DNA of 64,000 bases from NCBI GenBank assembly GCA_035559535.1, contig DATMBG010000039.1:12816-76815 (forward strand), read 5' to 3'. Source of the stretch: Candidatus Limnocylindrales bacterium. Lineage in GTDB: Bacteria > Moduliflexota > Moduliflexia > Moduliflexales > JAUQPW01. Below are positions 54,355-63,110 of the stretch, one piece after another. The position numbers and the translations under genes are program-made. Under the pieces are notes generated by a model. The model ran no database searches. It worked only from the letters and a program-made list of their open reading frames with translations, and had not been told where the DNA came from. Each line of letters begins with the position of its first letter. Position 1 is the first letter of the stretch.

Positions 54355-57300
54355 ATGTCGGATTTTAAAAATTATCTTCTTCAGGAATTATCAGATCTTT
54401 TACTCAAGTATCCCTTTAAGGATTCCCGAAAAGCCTCTCAAAATCTCAACCATATCCTCGAAAGGGTCAAGGGGAATTTTAAATCTGTTTCCACGTTGAA
54501 AACCTCAGGCGTTTCAGTGGGGGTCAATTCAACCAAGGGTTCAACTCCAGACTCGGCCCTAAACTCCCTACCTGATTTTTTTTTGGAAAAGCTGCTGGAA
54601 GCTGCTCACCAGGCCCCTGATCCGGATAGTGCCCTTAATAACCTGGAAAGATATCTCGAGGCCATCCCCAGACCCGGTGACTTCCTATCTAAAATAGAGG
54701 AAAATCCAATGGTTCTGCAAGTCCTCATGAATCTTTTTGGTACCAGTCCCTATCTCTCCGATATTTTGATTCGGAATCCCCACTACCTGAGTTGGCTGGC
54801 GGATTTGGATAAGCTTCGGTTTCCCAAAAGTAAGGAACTTCTCTACCAGGAACTGACTGCGTTTCTGAGTGGAGATGGAGCTCCCTCACCTTTATCCAAG
54901 AAGGAAAAGCTGGCTCTCCTTCGTATTTTTAAAAAAAGGGAAATTTTACGGATCGGGGTTCGGGATATTCTCCGATATGGAGGGGTTAAAGAAATTACCG
55001 AAGAGCTCTCAGATTTGGCAGATGTTCTTATCCAGGGAGCTTATGAAATCTGCGATGCAGAGTTAAAGGAAAAATACGGAACCCCTTACTATCCAGATCC
55101 TCAAGGAGGATGGCGAGAGTGTAAGTTTACTGTATTGGGGATGGGCAAGTTAGGTGGAAGGGGGCTTAATTTTAGCTCGGATATCGATCTGATGTATTTA
55201 TACTCTGCAGATCCGGGAGAGACCTCCGGTTCCAGGGAAGGAAAGCAAAAACACTCCCTCAGCAATCCTGAGTATTTCAGAAAGCTTTCCACCGAAATTA
55301 CTTCGGCCCTCTCCGATGTAACCCCGGAGGGATATGTGTACCGGGTGGATTTAAGATTACGGCCGGAAGGTAAGAGTGGTAATATTGCTTACTCTTTACG
55401 CAGCTATGAGATTTACTATGAATCGTGGGGGGAGACCTGGGAACGGCTGGCTTTAATCAAAGCGCGCCCTGTAGCTGGGGATATGGAACTGGGGGAAGCT
55501 TTTTTGAAGATGATACGACCCTTTGTTTATCGAAAATATATGGACTACGGAGCTATTAACGAAATCAAAGCACTCAAGGACCGGATCGATCGAAAGGTAT
55601 TTATCAGTGGCGAAAAAAACCTCCATGTCAAATTAGGTTTTGGAGGGATTCGGGAGATAGAATTCAGTATCCAGGTTTTACAATTGCTATATGGAGGCAA
55701 AATTCCACAAATCCAGGAGAGAAATACCCTGCTGGCTCTTGAAAAGCTTCGCCAATACAATCTCCTGTCCCAGGAGGATTATACTCACCTGCGGGATGCC
55801 TATCTCTTTTTACGAGATGTAGAGCATAAGCTTCAGATTGTTCATGAATTCCAAACCCATACCCTTCCCACTGATCCTGAAAAACTGGAATTATGTGCCC
55901 GAAGGCTGGGCTATCGTCCTATCCCTGGGGAACGAACTTCCACAGCCACCGAGCAGTTCATGCACGATTATCGACTTCATACCTTCCGGGTCAACAGAAT
56001 CTTTCAGAGTTTGTTTGAGGGTTCCTTAGATCGTTCCGCCTCGGGTATCGGACTTTCCAGTCAAATGACTCCCGAAGTGGCCATGATCCGAAATCAGGAT
56101 TTTCCCAAGGAGCAGGCCTATCAAATTTTACAAAAGTATGGATTTCGAGATATTCCCAGGGCCTATCACATCATTCTCCTTTTGAGAGACGGCCCTGTGT
56201 TTGTTCACTATTCAGCCAAAACCCGGGGACTTCTGGCTACTATCATGCCTTTTATTCTTGAATATGCCGGCCAGTCCCCCGATCCCGACCAGGCCCTTAA
56301 CCATCTGGAGAAGTTTGTTTCTGTAGCCGGTGCCAGAACCACCCTTTATGCACTTCTTGCCAATAATCCCAAGGTCATTGAACTGCTCCTTCGGCTTTTC
56401 GGTCATAGCGATTTTCTCTCGGAAATTCTCATCCGATATCCGGATATGTTGGATGTACTTCTCAACCCGGAGGTTATAGAACAGGCCAGATCCCGGGAGC
56501 AGATGTATCAGGAACTTCAGATAGCCGTCGGTTTGAAATCTCCCCCTACACCGGAAGCCGGTCCAGGTTCCGTTCCTACCGATTTGCCTTCTCGAATAAG
56601 TAAACTACGGCAGTTCAAGCAAGCGGAGACTCTTCGGATCGGATTGAGGGATATCTTGGGTAAGGCTGACTTTCCGACAACTTTGAAGGCCCTTTCGGAT
56701 TTAGCAGATGTCTGTGTGCAGGTCGCCTATGAAATAGCCCAGAGAGAACTCCAGGGTCGGTATGGAATTCCCCAGGCTGATGGAAAAGAATGCGCATTCG
56801 CCATTATGGGACTGGGGAAATTGGGGGGGCAGGAGTTGAACTATACGTCAGATTTGGATGTGTTGTATGTGTACGATAAAAATGGGATGACCACTGGCGT
56901 GGGACAGAGCCTGGATCTACCCGAGAAGATCTCCGAACCTCCCATCCAGATCGAAAATTATCTTTATTTTTTAAAGCTCATTGAGTTTTTAAATAAAATT
57001 CTCGGGGAACCCGGCGTGGATCCTGTTGCTTTCAAACTGGACCCGCGTCTTCGCCCTGAGGGTCGGAAAGGACCTCTGGCCATTCCCTTTGAAAATTATC
57101 GTGAATACTACCAAACCCGGGCAGAAACCTGGGAACGTCAGGCCCTGATTAAAGTCCGATTTATTGCCGGAAGTGAAAACCTCGGTCATTCATTTATCCG
57201 AATGGCCCATGGCTATATTTACCGAAAGGATGTTGATGTCTACAGGAAAACACCTCTTCAAGTGGAAATTCGGGAGATGAAGAAAAAGATGGAGGCTAAA

Positions 57301-57717
57301 ATAGCCTGGGAGATTTTGGAACGAAGTCATCATGTCAAGCTGGGGAGTGGCGGTATCGTAGATATCGAATTTATGGTTCAGTTCCTGCAACTCCAATATG
57401 GACCTCAAAATCCTTCTGTCCGTCAGGCCGGTACCTTACCGGCCTTAGAAAGTCTTTATCGAGAGGGATTTCTTCCCGAGGCAGATTACAAACAGCTTAA
57501 AGAATCTTATGTCTTCCTGCGAACGGTGGAAAACCGCTTGGGAATTGTTCAGGAACTTCCCATTAAAGTTCTTCCAACTTCACCCGAAGACAGGCTTAAA
57601 CTGGCAAAACGCATGGGTTATATGGGAGATCAGGCCGGTGAAACTTTCCTGAAGGATTATGAAAAACATACTACCGCAGTAAGGGAATTGTATAAGAAGA
57701 TTTTCTGGAGTTCATAG
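54355..57717 (+). CDS. glnE: Bifunctional glutamine synthetase adenylyltransferase/deadenylase
   Basis: 1120 residues from ATG 54355 (MSDFKNYLLQELS). Two homologous nucleotidyltransferase halves are visible: GMGKLGGRGLNFSSDIDLMYLY (about residue 265) and GLGKLGGQELNYTSDLDVLYVYD (about 820), each with the G-K-L-G-G and D-x-D metal sites. Each is followed by RVDLRLRPEGKSG or KLDPRLRPEGRKG and a GlnD-UR_UTase-like helical block (KLGFGGIREIEFSIQVLQL, KLGSGGIVDIEFMVQFLQL). By family, the N-terminal half removes and the C-terminal half adds AMP on glutamine synthetase, controlling nitrogen assimilation under PII signals. No glnA or glnB is in the window. No ribosome site precedes the ATG. Confidence 0.96.
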   Translation: MSDFKNYLLQELSDLLLKYPFKDSRKASQNLNHILERVKGNFKSVSTLKTSGVSVGVNSTKGSTPDSALNSLPDFFLEKLLEAAHQAPDPDSALNNLERYLEAIPRPGDFLSKIEENPMVLQVLMNLFGTSPYLSDILIRNPHYLSWLADLDKLRFPKSKELLYQELTAFLSGDGAPSPLSKKEKLALLRIFKKREILRIGVRDILRYGGVKEITEELSDLADVLIQGAYEICDAELKEKYGTPYYPDPQGGWRECKFTVLGMGKLGGRGLNFSSDIDLMYLYSADPGETSGSREGKQKHSLSNPEYFRKLSTEITSALSDVTPEGYVYRVDLRLRPEGKSGNIAYSLRSYEIYYESWGETWERLALIKARPVAGDMELGEAFLKMIRPFVYRKYMDYGAINEIKALKDRIDRKVFISGEKNLHVKLGFGGIREIEFSIQVLQLLYGGKIPQIQERNTLLALEKLRQYNLLSQEDYTHLRDAYLFLRDVEHKLQIVHEFQTHTLPTDPEKLELCARRLGYRPIPGERTSTATEQFMHDYRLHTFRVNRIFQSLFEGSLDRSASGIGLSSQMTPEVAMIRNQDFPKEQAYQILQKYGFRDIPRAYHIILLLRDGPVFVHYSAKTRGLLATIMPFILEYAGQSPDPDQALNHLEKFVSVAGARTTLYALLANNPKVIELLLRLFGHSDFLSEILIRYPDMLDVLLNPEVIEQARSREQMYQELQIAVGLKSPPTPEAGPGSVPTDLPSRISKLRQFKQAETLRIGLRDILGKADFPTTLKALSDLADVCVQVAYEIAQRELQGRYGIPQADGKECAFAIMGLGKLGGQELNYTSDLDVLYVYDKNGMTTGVGQSLDLPEKISEPPIQIENYLYFLKLIEFLNKILGEPGVDPVAFKLDPRLRPEGRKGPLAIPFENYREYYQTRAETWERQALIKVRFIAGSENLGHSFIRMAHGYIYRKDVDVYRKTPLQVEIREMKKKMEAKIAWEILERSHHVKLGSGGIVDIEFMVQFLQLQYGPQNPSVRQAGTLPALESLYREGFLPEADYKQLKESYVFLRTVENRLGIVQELPIKVLPTSPEDRLKLAKRMGYMGDQAGETFLKDYEKHTTAVRELYKKIFWSS

Positions 57718-57749
57718 TACGTTGTAAAGTTAAATTTGGACAGCTCTTC

Positions 57750-57930
57750 TGCCCTCCCCTAACCCCCTCTCCCGAAGCCTCGGGAGAGGGGGCACTTGGG
57801 GAGTTGACCTGGAGATTTGCCGGTTCCCCTCTCCGCCCCCACCCTTTCCCCCCGTCCACGGAGGGAATTCCCCCGCGAGTGGGGGAAGAGGGGAGGAGGG
57901 TGAGGGAGGGGGAGAGGGGCTGGGGATGAG
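57750..57930. repeat. Composite CCCTCCCC / GGGGAGAGGG palindromic repeat
   Basis: The outer arms CCCTCCCCTAACCCCC (about 57752) and GGGAGAGGGGCTGGGGATGAGGG (about 57908-57930) are complementary in large part. Nested is a perfect 13-base stem 57763-57775/57780-57792 (CCCCCTCTCCCGA). It is extremely biased (C-rich left, G-rich right) and matches in style the hairpin at 14562-14607. It lies in a gene-free gap. Confidence 0.75.
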
Positions 57931-58103
57931 GGAGAATCACACGGAACTGGCTTTACAAAGTAATATAGTTTGTTAAAGTTCCAGGTATCCCCCTTGACAA
58001 AGCCTTCAAGGGTAGTTTTTTAGTTGGGAAGGGGGAACTTTGGAATTACCTGGGTCTCAACTCTTTCCTTCCTTAGGAGGGAAAGGGAGTCAGAGAGGCT
58101 AGA

Positions 58104-58125
58104 TCCAAAAAACCTGCCCCAGAAA
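58104..58125 (+). repeat. 22-base leader element, copy 1 (upstream of ureG)
   Basis: Starts TCCAAAAAACCTGCCCCAG. A copy with 20 of 22 identical bases lies at 59023-59044 before ureD. Similar purine-rich sequence with GGGAGGAAAGG precedes both copies (about 58070 and 58970). Confidence 0.6.
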
Positions 58126-58328
58126 GCCCTGACAAAGGAAGAAGATTTCTCATCTTCTCTTTATGGTAAACTATCGATTTTATTTATCCATGAAGAAGGT
58201 AGAAGTCTGAGGGGTAGAGGCGTATCGGTGTGAATTCTCCTACCATGCTCCTACTTCCCCATTTTTCAGGATCCTTCATGGATTTATGGTTAAAAACTGC
58301 AAAAGTAAAAGGAGCGTCAAGGATTCCT

Positions 58329-58937
58329 ATGACAGCAGTATTGAAAATCGGCGTTGGTGGCCCAGTAGGGTCAGGTAAAACCGCTTTAATTGATACCCTT
58401 TGTAAAAGGATGCGAGATACTTATCAGTTAGGGGTAGTAACCAATGATATCTATACCAAGGAGGATGCAGAATTTTTGATTCGAAGTGGGGCTTTACCTC
58501 CGGACCGGATTATCGGTGTTGAGACAGGTGGATGTCCCCATACGGCTATCCGGGAGGATGCTTCCATTAACCTGGAAGCTATTGAAGAGTTAATAACCCG
58601 AATTCCCCAACTTCAAATTATTTTTGTAGAAAGTGGAGGAGATAACCTGGCCGCCTCTTTCAGTCCCGAGTTGGTAGATGCCTGGATCTACGTGATTGAT
58701 GTTTCTGAAGGAGATAAAATACCTCGAAAAGGGGGTCCCGGAATTACCCGTTCTCATCTCCTGATAATCAATAAAATCGACCTAGCTCCTTATGTAGGAG
58801 CCAATCTTGAGGTCATGCGGAGAGATTCTTTGAAGATGAGAAATGGAAAACCTTTTATCTTTACCAATTTAAAAACCGGCGAAGGAGTCCAGGATGTAAT
58901 CCGATGGATTCAGCGAGAACTGCTTTTTGAGGCCTGA
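58329..58937 (+). CDS. ureG: Urease accessory GTPase UreG
   Basis: UreG is a SIMIBI GTPase that carries nickel to apo-urease together with UreD, UreF and UreE. From ATG 58329 ([22 protein letters not shown]) it is 202 residues, the family size; the frame opens 33 codons earlier at 58230, which is not family-like. P-loop [12 protein letters not shown], Mg-binding [13 protein letters not shown], the nickel-site CPH in [26 protein letters not shown] and the NKID motif (IINKIDLAP) are intact. No ureA/B/C, ureE or ureF is in the window. ureD follows after 135 bases. The site before the ATG is weak (AAGGAG about 14 bases away). Confidence 0.95.
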   Translation: MTAVLKIGVGGPVGSGKTALIDTLCKRMRDTYQLGVVTNDIYTKEDAEFLIRSGALPPDRIIGVETGGCPHTAIREDASINLEAIEELITRIPQLQIIFVESGGDNLAASFSPELVDAWIYVIDVSEGDKIPRKGGPGITRSHLLIINKIDLAPYVGANLEVMRRDSLKMRNGKPFIFTNLKTGEGVQDVIRWIQRELLFEA

Positions 58938-59022
58938 TACCGTAATTTAATCTCCATTCCTATTCCTTAACAGGGAGGAAAGGCCCCCTGCCGACCCAGG
59001 AAGGGGCGCTGGAGGAGACAGG

Positions 59023-59044
59023 TCCAAAAAACTTACCCCAGAAA
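59023..59044 (+). repeat. 22-base leader element, copy 2 (upstream of ureD)
   Basis: Near-copy of 58104-58125, two mismatches. It ends 28 bases before the ureD ATG. Together the copies look like a duplicated leader segment or a shared regulatory element. Confidence 0.6.
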
Positions 59045-59072
59045 AGGGAGGGAAGGAGAGGTCATACCTTTC

Positions 59073-59939
59073 ATGGAGGCTTACTACAGGCCTGGGAGGG
59101 CCGGGATATTACGATTAGAATTTGAAAAGCATAACGGAAAGACCGTTTTAGTCCGTTCTTATTCAAAACTTCCGTTACAAATTTTACGTCCTTATCCCTT
59201 CCGCGAACCGGATTTAGTCTATCTTCCTTTGATTAATCCTACCGGAGGAATTGTAGGTGGGGACACTTTCCATATTCACATCTCCCTCAGAAAAGGCGCT
59301 CGGGTTTATCTCACAACCCAATCTGCTACCAAGATCTATCGAATGATAAAGGGAGAAGAGAGTGTTCAGCAAATAACCTTTGAAATCGAGGAAGGGTCTG
59401 AGCTGGCTTATCATCCCGACAAAGTCATCCCCTTTGGAGGATCTTCCTTTCGCCAGACGCTTCACGTTCACCTGGATGTCACCAGTCAGTTTTCTATGTC
59501 TGAAATTCTTACGCCGGGTCGGCTCTTCAGAGGGGAAAAATTCTCGTTTCAAAGATATTACAGTCGTACCGAAATACGCGAGGAAAATACCCTGGTGTTT
59601 CTGGATACGTTGGATCTCCAACCTGAAAAAGAAAACCTCCTGGAACCGGGTTGTCTGGAGGGATTTGAGTATCTGTATACGGCTTACTTTCATTATAAAA
59701 AAATCCTGCGGAGTTCGGAAAAACCCCGGAACTTCTTAACCTATCTTCTCCAGGAACTTCAACGTCTCTCAACCCCTTCCTTTCAGAAAGAAAACCAAAC
59801 CGAAGGTCCCCAATCCCTCCTCCTGGGTTCTGCAACGACTACCCACTATGGCGGAATCCTGGTCAAGGTTTTATCCCATTCCTCTGTTTTATTAGATGAA
59901 TTTTCCCACCGTGTCCGAGATCATCTATATCCCGCCTGA
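59073..59939 (+). CDS. ureD: Urease accessory protein UreD (UreH)
   Basis: 288 residues. UreD binds urease and passes nickel from UreG/UreF. Family landmarks: YRPGRAGILRLEFEKHNGKTVL, LPLINPTGGIVGGDTFHIHISL and LTTQSATKIYRM near the start of the domain, then ELAYHPDKVIPFGGSSFRQ and LTPGRLFRGEKF. Length is normal. The ATG has GGAGAGG about 9 bases upstream. Because urease itself is not here, ureG and ureD lie either apart from a urease cluster or serve another nickel enzyme; the former is more likely. The spacer to the porin gene holds a palindrome at 60052-60079. Confidence 0.93.
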   Translation: MEAYYRPGRAGILRLEFEKHNGKTVLVRSYSKLPLQILRPYPFREPDLVYLPLINPTGGIVGGDTFHIHISLRKGARVYLTTQSATKIYRMIKGEESVQQITFEIEEGSELAYHPDKVIPFGGSSFRQTLHVHLDVTSQFSMSEILTPGRLFRGEKFSFQRYYSRTEIREENTLVFLDTLDLQPEKENLLEPGCLEGFEYLYTAYFHYKKILRSSEKPRNFLTYLLQELQRLSTPSFQKENQTEGPQSLLLGSATTTHYGGILVKVLSHSSVLLDEFSHRVRDHLYPA

Positions 59940-60051
59940 TTCAGGAAATATCCTTTAACAAAACTTTAACTGCGGAGTAATAGAACTGTAATCATTTTAC
60001 CGTATTTTTAAGCTGAATTCTGTAAGAGGGAGTTTTCTTTCCATTAAGGAC

Positions 60052-60079
60052 GTAGGGGCGTACGGCCGTACGCCCGTAC
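60052..60079. repeat. GTAGGGGCG palindrome upstream of porin gene
   Basis: Arms GTAGGGGCGTACGG (60052-60065) and CCGTACGCCCGTAC (60066-60079) are complementary with one mismatch and no loop; the central 18 bases are a perfect palindrome. Member of the GTAGGGG family. It lies 41 bases before the porin ATG, so it would be in the 5' leader or promoter. Confidence 0.75.
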
Positions 60080-60119
60080 TTGAAGTTAGAACTTTAAAAA
60101 CTAAAAGGAGGATACAGGC

Positions 60120-61319
60120 ATGATTCATAGAAAGAAGCAATCCATTGAAAAATTCAAGATCTTATTGATTCTCATAACCGGTTTAGTTTTATCGGATTCT
60201 GTATTTGCAGCGGAAGACAAAAAGCAGGAGAAAAAGGAGGAAAAAAAAGAGGAGGCGAAACCAAATGTTTTTTCAGCAGCTGCAAACAAGATTACTTTCG
60301 ACGGGTATTTTCAATTACAGTTTTCAACCAGTTCGGTAGATAAAAAAGATGATCCTGCCACACCCGATAAGAATGAGGGAGTTGTGCAGGATTCTTTTGA
60401 GATTCGTCGAGCCAGGCTTGGATTGCGGGCTAATTTTACAGACTGGATCATCGGACGCCTCCAAATAGATGCGGCGGCTTCTACTGCTATCTTGCGAGAT
60501 GCTTATCTAGATCTGGGATTTGATCCCAAATTTGAATTAAGATTTGGTCAATTCAAGAAACCTTTTAGCCGAATTCAGCTTCTCTCTTCCAGTGTATTTC
60601 CCATGATCGAAAGAGGGATTCGAATTCGGGGGGTTAGTCAGAAAGCCCTGGATAATAGCCTGGAAGATCTAAAATTTAGCGAACGAGACATTGGAATCAT
60701 GGTTTTCGGAAATTTTAAGGAAGCCTTTGGTAAAGATACCGGTATAGGCTATCAACTGGCCCTGGTAAATGGAGCGGGTCGAAATGTGGTTCCGGATACC
60801 AATAACGGAAAATTGATTAATGGGCGAATAAACGTAATTCCTGTGAAGGGATTAGAGTTTGCCGTGAGTGTTTCCAATAATACCATCAATGGAGATCCCC
60901 TTGCAATTGACTCTACCAATGTGCAGGCTTATGGGTTTGATTTCCAATATCGTCCCGATCCCAATAACGGAATCTGGCTTATAGGGGAAGTCGACTTTGC
61001 AGACAACTTTGATCCGGCCACCGGTGGGTTTTTGAGAGGAGATGATACCGCTCATCTCTTTGGTGTAACGGGAATAGCAGCTTACCGTTATCCTCTTACC
61101 ACCAACAAGCGATTGGTGGCCATTGAGCCTGCCTTTCGAGTTGATTTTACAGATCCTGATACCGACAAAAGTGATAATGCAGCGACTTTAATTACGCCAG
61201 GACTTAATCTTTATTTTCACAAGAGTGTACGATTGATGTTTAATTACGACTTTGTGGTGTTTCAGGATAATCGCGATACCGAATCTGCCTTTCAATTTAG
61301 GGCCCAATATATTTATTAG
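60120..61319 (+). CDS. Phosphate-selective (OprO/OprP-type) porin
   Basis: 399 residues. The signal peptide (KILLILITGLVLSDSVFAA, cleavage after FAA) is followed by a charged Lys/Glu segment, then alternating beta-strand sequence: ITFDGYFQLQFSTSS, FEIRRARLGLRANFTDWIIGRLQID, LRDAYLDLGFDPKFELRFGQFKKPFSR. The last residue is Tyr in FRAQYIY, the usual outer-membrane assembly end. This is the porin O/P family, taking up phosphate or other anions. Next to phoR/phoB a phosphate-starvation role is likely. AAGGAGG lies upstream of the ATG. The gene ends exactly where phoR ends on the other strand. Confidence 0.88.
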   Translation: MIHRKKQSIEKFKILLILITGLVLSDSVFAAEDKKQEKKEEKKEEAKPNVFSAAANKITFDGYFQLQFSTSSVDKKDDPATPDKNEGVVQDSFEIRRARLGLRANFTDWIIGRLQIDAAASTAILRDAYLDLGFDPKFELRFGQFKKPFSRIQLLSSSVFPMIERGIRIRGVSQKALDNSLEDLKFSERDIGIMVFGNFKEAFGKDTGIGYQLALVNGAGRNVVPDTNNGKLINGRINVIPVKGLEFAVSVSNNTINGDPLAIDSTNVQAYGFDFQYRPDPNNGIWLIGEVDFADNFDPATGGFLRGDDTAHLFGVTGIAAYRYPLTTNKRLVAIEPAFRVDFTDPDTDKSDNAATLITPGLNLYFHKSVRLMFNYDFVVFQDNRDTESAFQFRAQYIY

Positions 61320-63110
61320 TTAAATTGCAATGGGAAACACCAATCGAACCGTGGTTCCCTTCCCGACCTGGCTTTCAATCCGCATGGACCCTTCATGAAC
61401 CTCTACCAGGTGTTTAACAATGGCCAGGCCTAACCCGGTTCCACCTTCAGCCCGGGACCTAGCCTTATCGACTCGATAGAAGCGCTCTCCCAATCTCGGA
61501 AGGGCGCTTTCAGGAATTCCAATTCCAGTATCTTTGATGGCTATTTCTATCCGATGGGGTTGATCTTCTTTCACCCGGGCTTCAATACTTACCCTTCCTC
61601 CTTTTTCCGTGTATTTAATTCCATTATCCACCAGATTCACCAGAATCTGGATCAACCGATCTCGATCAGCCAAAACAGGGGGAAGGTCCTTGGAGGCCTC
61701 GAAGGTAAGTTGAATCCCTTTATCCAGGGCCTTCTGTTGCAACATGAGAAGCACGCTCTGAACCACCTGTTCCACGGGCACCGCACTTCTCTCGATTTTT
61801 ATCTTTCCCAGCTCGATGTTGGAGAGGGTTAGAAGGTCATCTAATAATCGGCTCAAGCGATCACTATGGCTGGCCACGATTTTTAGAAACCGGATGGCAT
61901 GGTCTTTATCGTCTATGGCTCCATCCAATAAGGTTTCGACAAATCCTTTAATGGCAGTTAGTGGAGTCCTCAGCTCATGGGAGACATTGGCTACAAAATC
62001 AACCCGCATCTGTTCCAATCGTTTTATTCGCGTGACATCCCGAAAAACCAGGATGGTTCCCTCTGGACTCTCCTCTTCTCCTTTAATAGGAACTGCCTCC
62101 ACGGCAAGGTCTGTTTTTCGGGGAGATAAAATTTGAAGCTCATCGGAAACTTTGGATTTTTTTTCTTGAACCTCTCCAATGAGATTTTGGATGGTTTGAC
62201 TTTGAAGGACCTCCAGGAGCTTAGAAGTATCCGGACCAAAAAGTTTTTCCATTACAGGATTGCTTAAGATAATTTTACCGTGCTTATCAATGACCAGAAC
62301 CCCATCGGTCAGACTTGCAAGAATGGTTTCTTTTTCCTTTTTTTCTTCGAAGACCGCTTTCAGTTCTTCTCCTAATTTCTCGGCCATCTGGTTCAAATTC
62401 TGGATTAAAGTTCCCCATTCATCCTGGGAGGTTACCTTCATGCGCTCTTCCAGCTCTCCGCGGGCAATCCGTTGGGTAAAAGCTATAATGCTTAAAATTT
62501 TACTTTCCAGGGAACGGGCCAGAGAGATTCCTAATATGACTGCAAGGAGCATAGCCATCAGAGAACCCAGCATAATTTTGTTTTGTATTTCCCGCAGATT
62601 ATGTTCGACTTCTGTCAGAGGAAGTGCCATCCGAAGAAATCCGATGAGTTTTGGGGCTTCCGAAGTTCCTGAAGTTTCTAAAGCCCGACTTGATTTTTTA
62701 ATAGGTAAGGCCACGTAAATCAGGTTTTGATGAAGGGTTGAACTGAATCGGATAGCCGTTCCTCTACCCTTCTGAAGGGCTTCTTGGATTTCTGGCCTGA
62801 AAAGATGGTTCTCCATGGAAGACGATGCTTGATCGGAATCTCCAAGTACCTTACCTTCTGAATTTAGGATGGTAATTCTGGCTTCAACCCGATGCTTTAA
62901 AGATCGAGCGAACGCGTCTAGAGAAGGGTCCTCTGAAAGATCGGGGAGATAGGATAAGAGGAGGTTAGCTTCAGAAAAGAGATGTTGTTCAATTTGGGTG
63001 ATAAAAAAGCTTTTTAAAGTAAAGGTGAGATAAAGCCCCAATACCCCTGTACATAGGAGGATCACCAGCAGGTAGCTGCCCAAAAGTTTCCAACGAATTC
63101 GTTTTCTCAA
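61320..63110 (-). CDS. phoR: PhoR-type membrane sensor histidine kinase
   Basis: 596 residues. A first transmembrane helix (LLGSYLLVILLCTGVLGLYL), a periplasmic domain (about 30-170), a second helix (IMLGSLMAMLLAVILGISLA), a HAMP domain and a PAS domain (about 250-350) come first. Next is HisKA with the phosphorylated His in FVANVSHELRTPL, then HATPase_c with NLVDNGIKYTEKGG, DTGIGIPESALPRLGERFYRV and GGTGLGLAIVKHLVE. This is the layout of PhoR-like kinases with a periplasmic domain. It overlaps the end of phoB by 4 bases (ATGA), so the pair is coupled. No pst or phoU genes are in view; assignment as PhoR rests on domain order, the PhoB-like partner and the porin neighbour. Confidence 0.85.
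   Translation of the reverse strand: MRKRIRWKLLGSYLLVILLCTGVLGLYLTFTLKSFFITQIEQHLFSEANLLLSYLPDLSEDPSLDAFARSLKHRVEARITILNSEGKVLGDSDQASSSMENHLFRPEIQEALQKGRGTAIRFSSTLHQNLIYVALPIKKSSRALETSGTSEAPKLIGFLRMALPLTEVEHNLREIQNKIMLGSLMAMLLAVILGISLARSLESKILSIIAFTQRIARGELEERMKVTSQDEWGTLIQNLNQMAEKLGEELKAVFEEKKEKETILASLTDGVLVIDKHGKIILSNPVMEKLFGPDTSKLLEVLQSQTIQNLIGEVQEKKSKVSDELQILSPRKTDLAVEAVPIKGEEESPEGTILVFRDVTRIKRLEQMRVDFVANVSHELRTPLTAIKGFVETLLDGAIDDKDHAIRFLKIVASHSDRLSRLLDDLLTLSNIELGKIKIERSAVPVEQVVQSVLLMLQQKALDKGIQLTFEASKDLPPVLADRDRLIQILVNLVDNGIKYTEKGGRVSIEARVKEDQPHRIEIAIKDTGIGIPESALPRLGERFYRVDKARSRAEGGTGLGLAIVKHLVEVHEGSMRIESQVGKGTTVRLVFPIAI

Larger units (their letters stand above)
57718..58328. other. 611-base gene-free region between glnE and ureG
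   Basis: The first part holds the CCCTCCCC-type repeat (57750-57930). The second part, from about 57990, has no ORF with a start site that resembles a protein. It contains a purine-rich stretch (58075-58090) and one copy of the 22-base element also found before ureD. No promoter boxes are convincing. Confidence 0.45.

Noticed and set aside
58024-58233. 69-codon ORF before ureG
   Set aside because: It runs through the leader repeat and purine-rich stretch; no start signal and no recognisable sequence.
59986-60006. Pho box (CTGTAAT CATT TTACCGT) upstream of the porin
   Set aside because: Only the first half matches the CTGTCAT consensus; the second half matches at 3 of 7 positions. Too weak to list as a feature.
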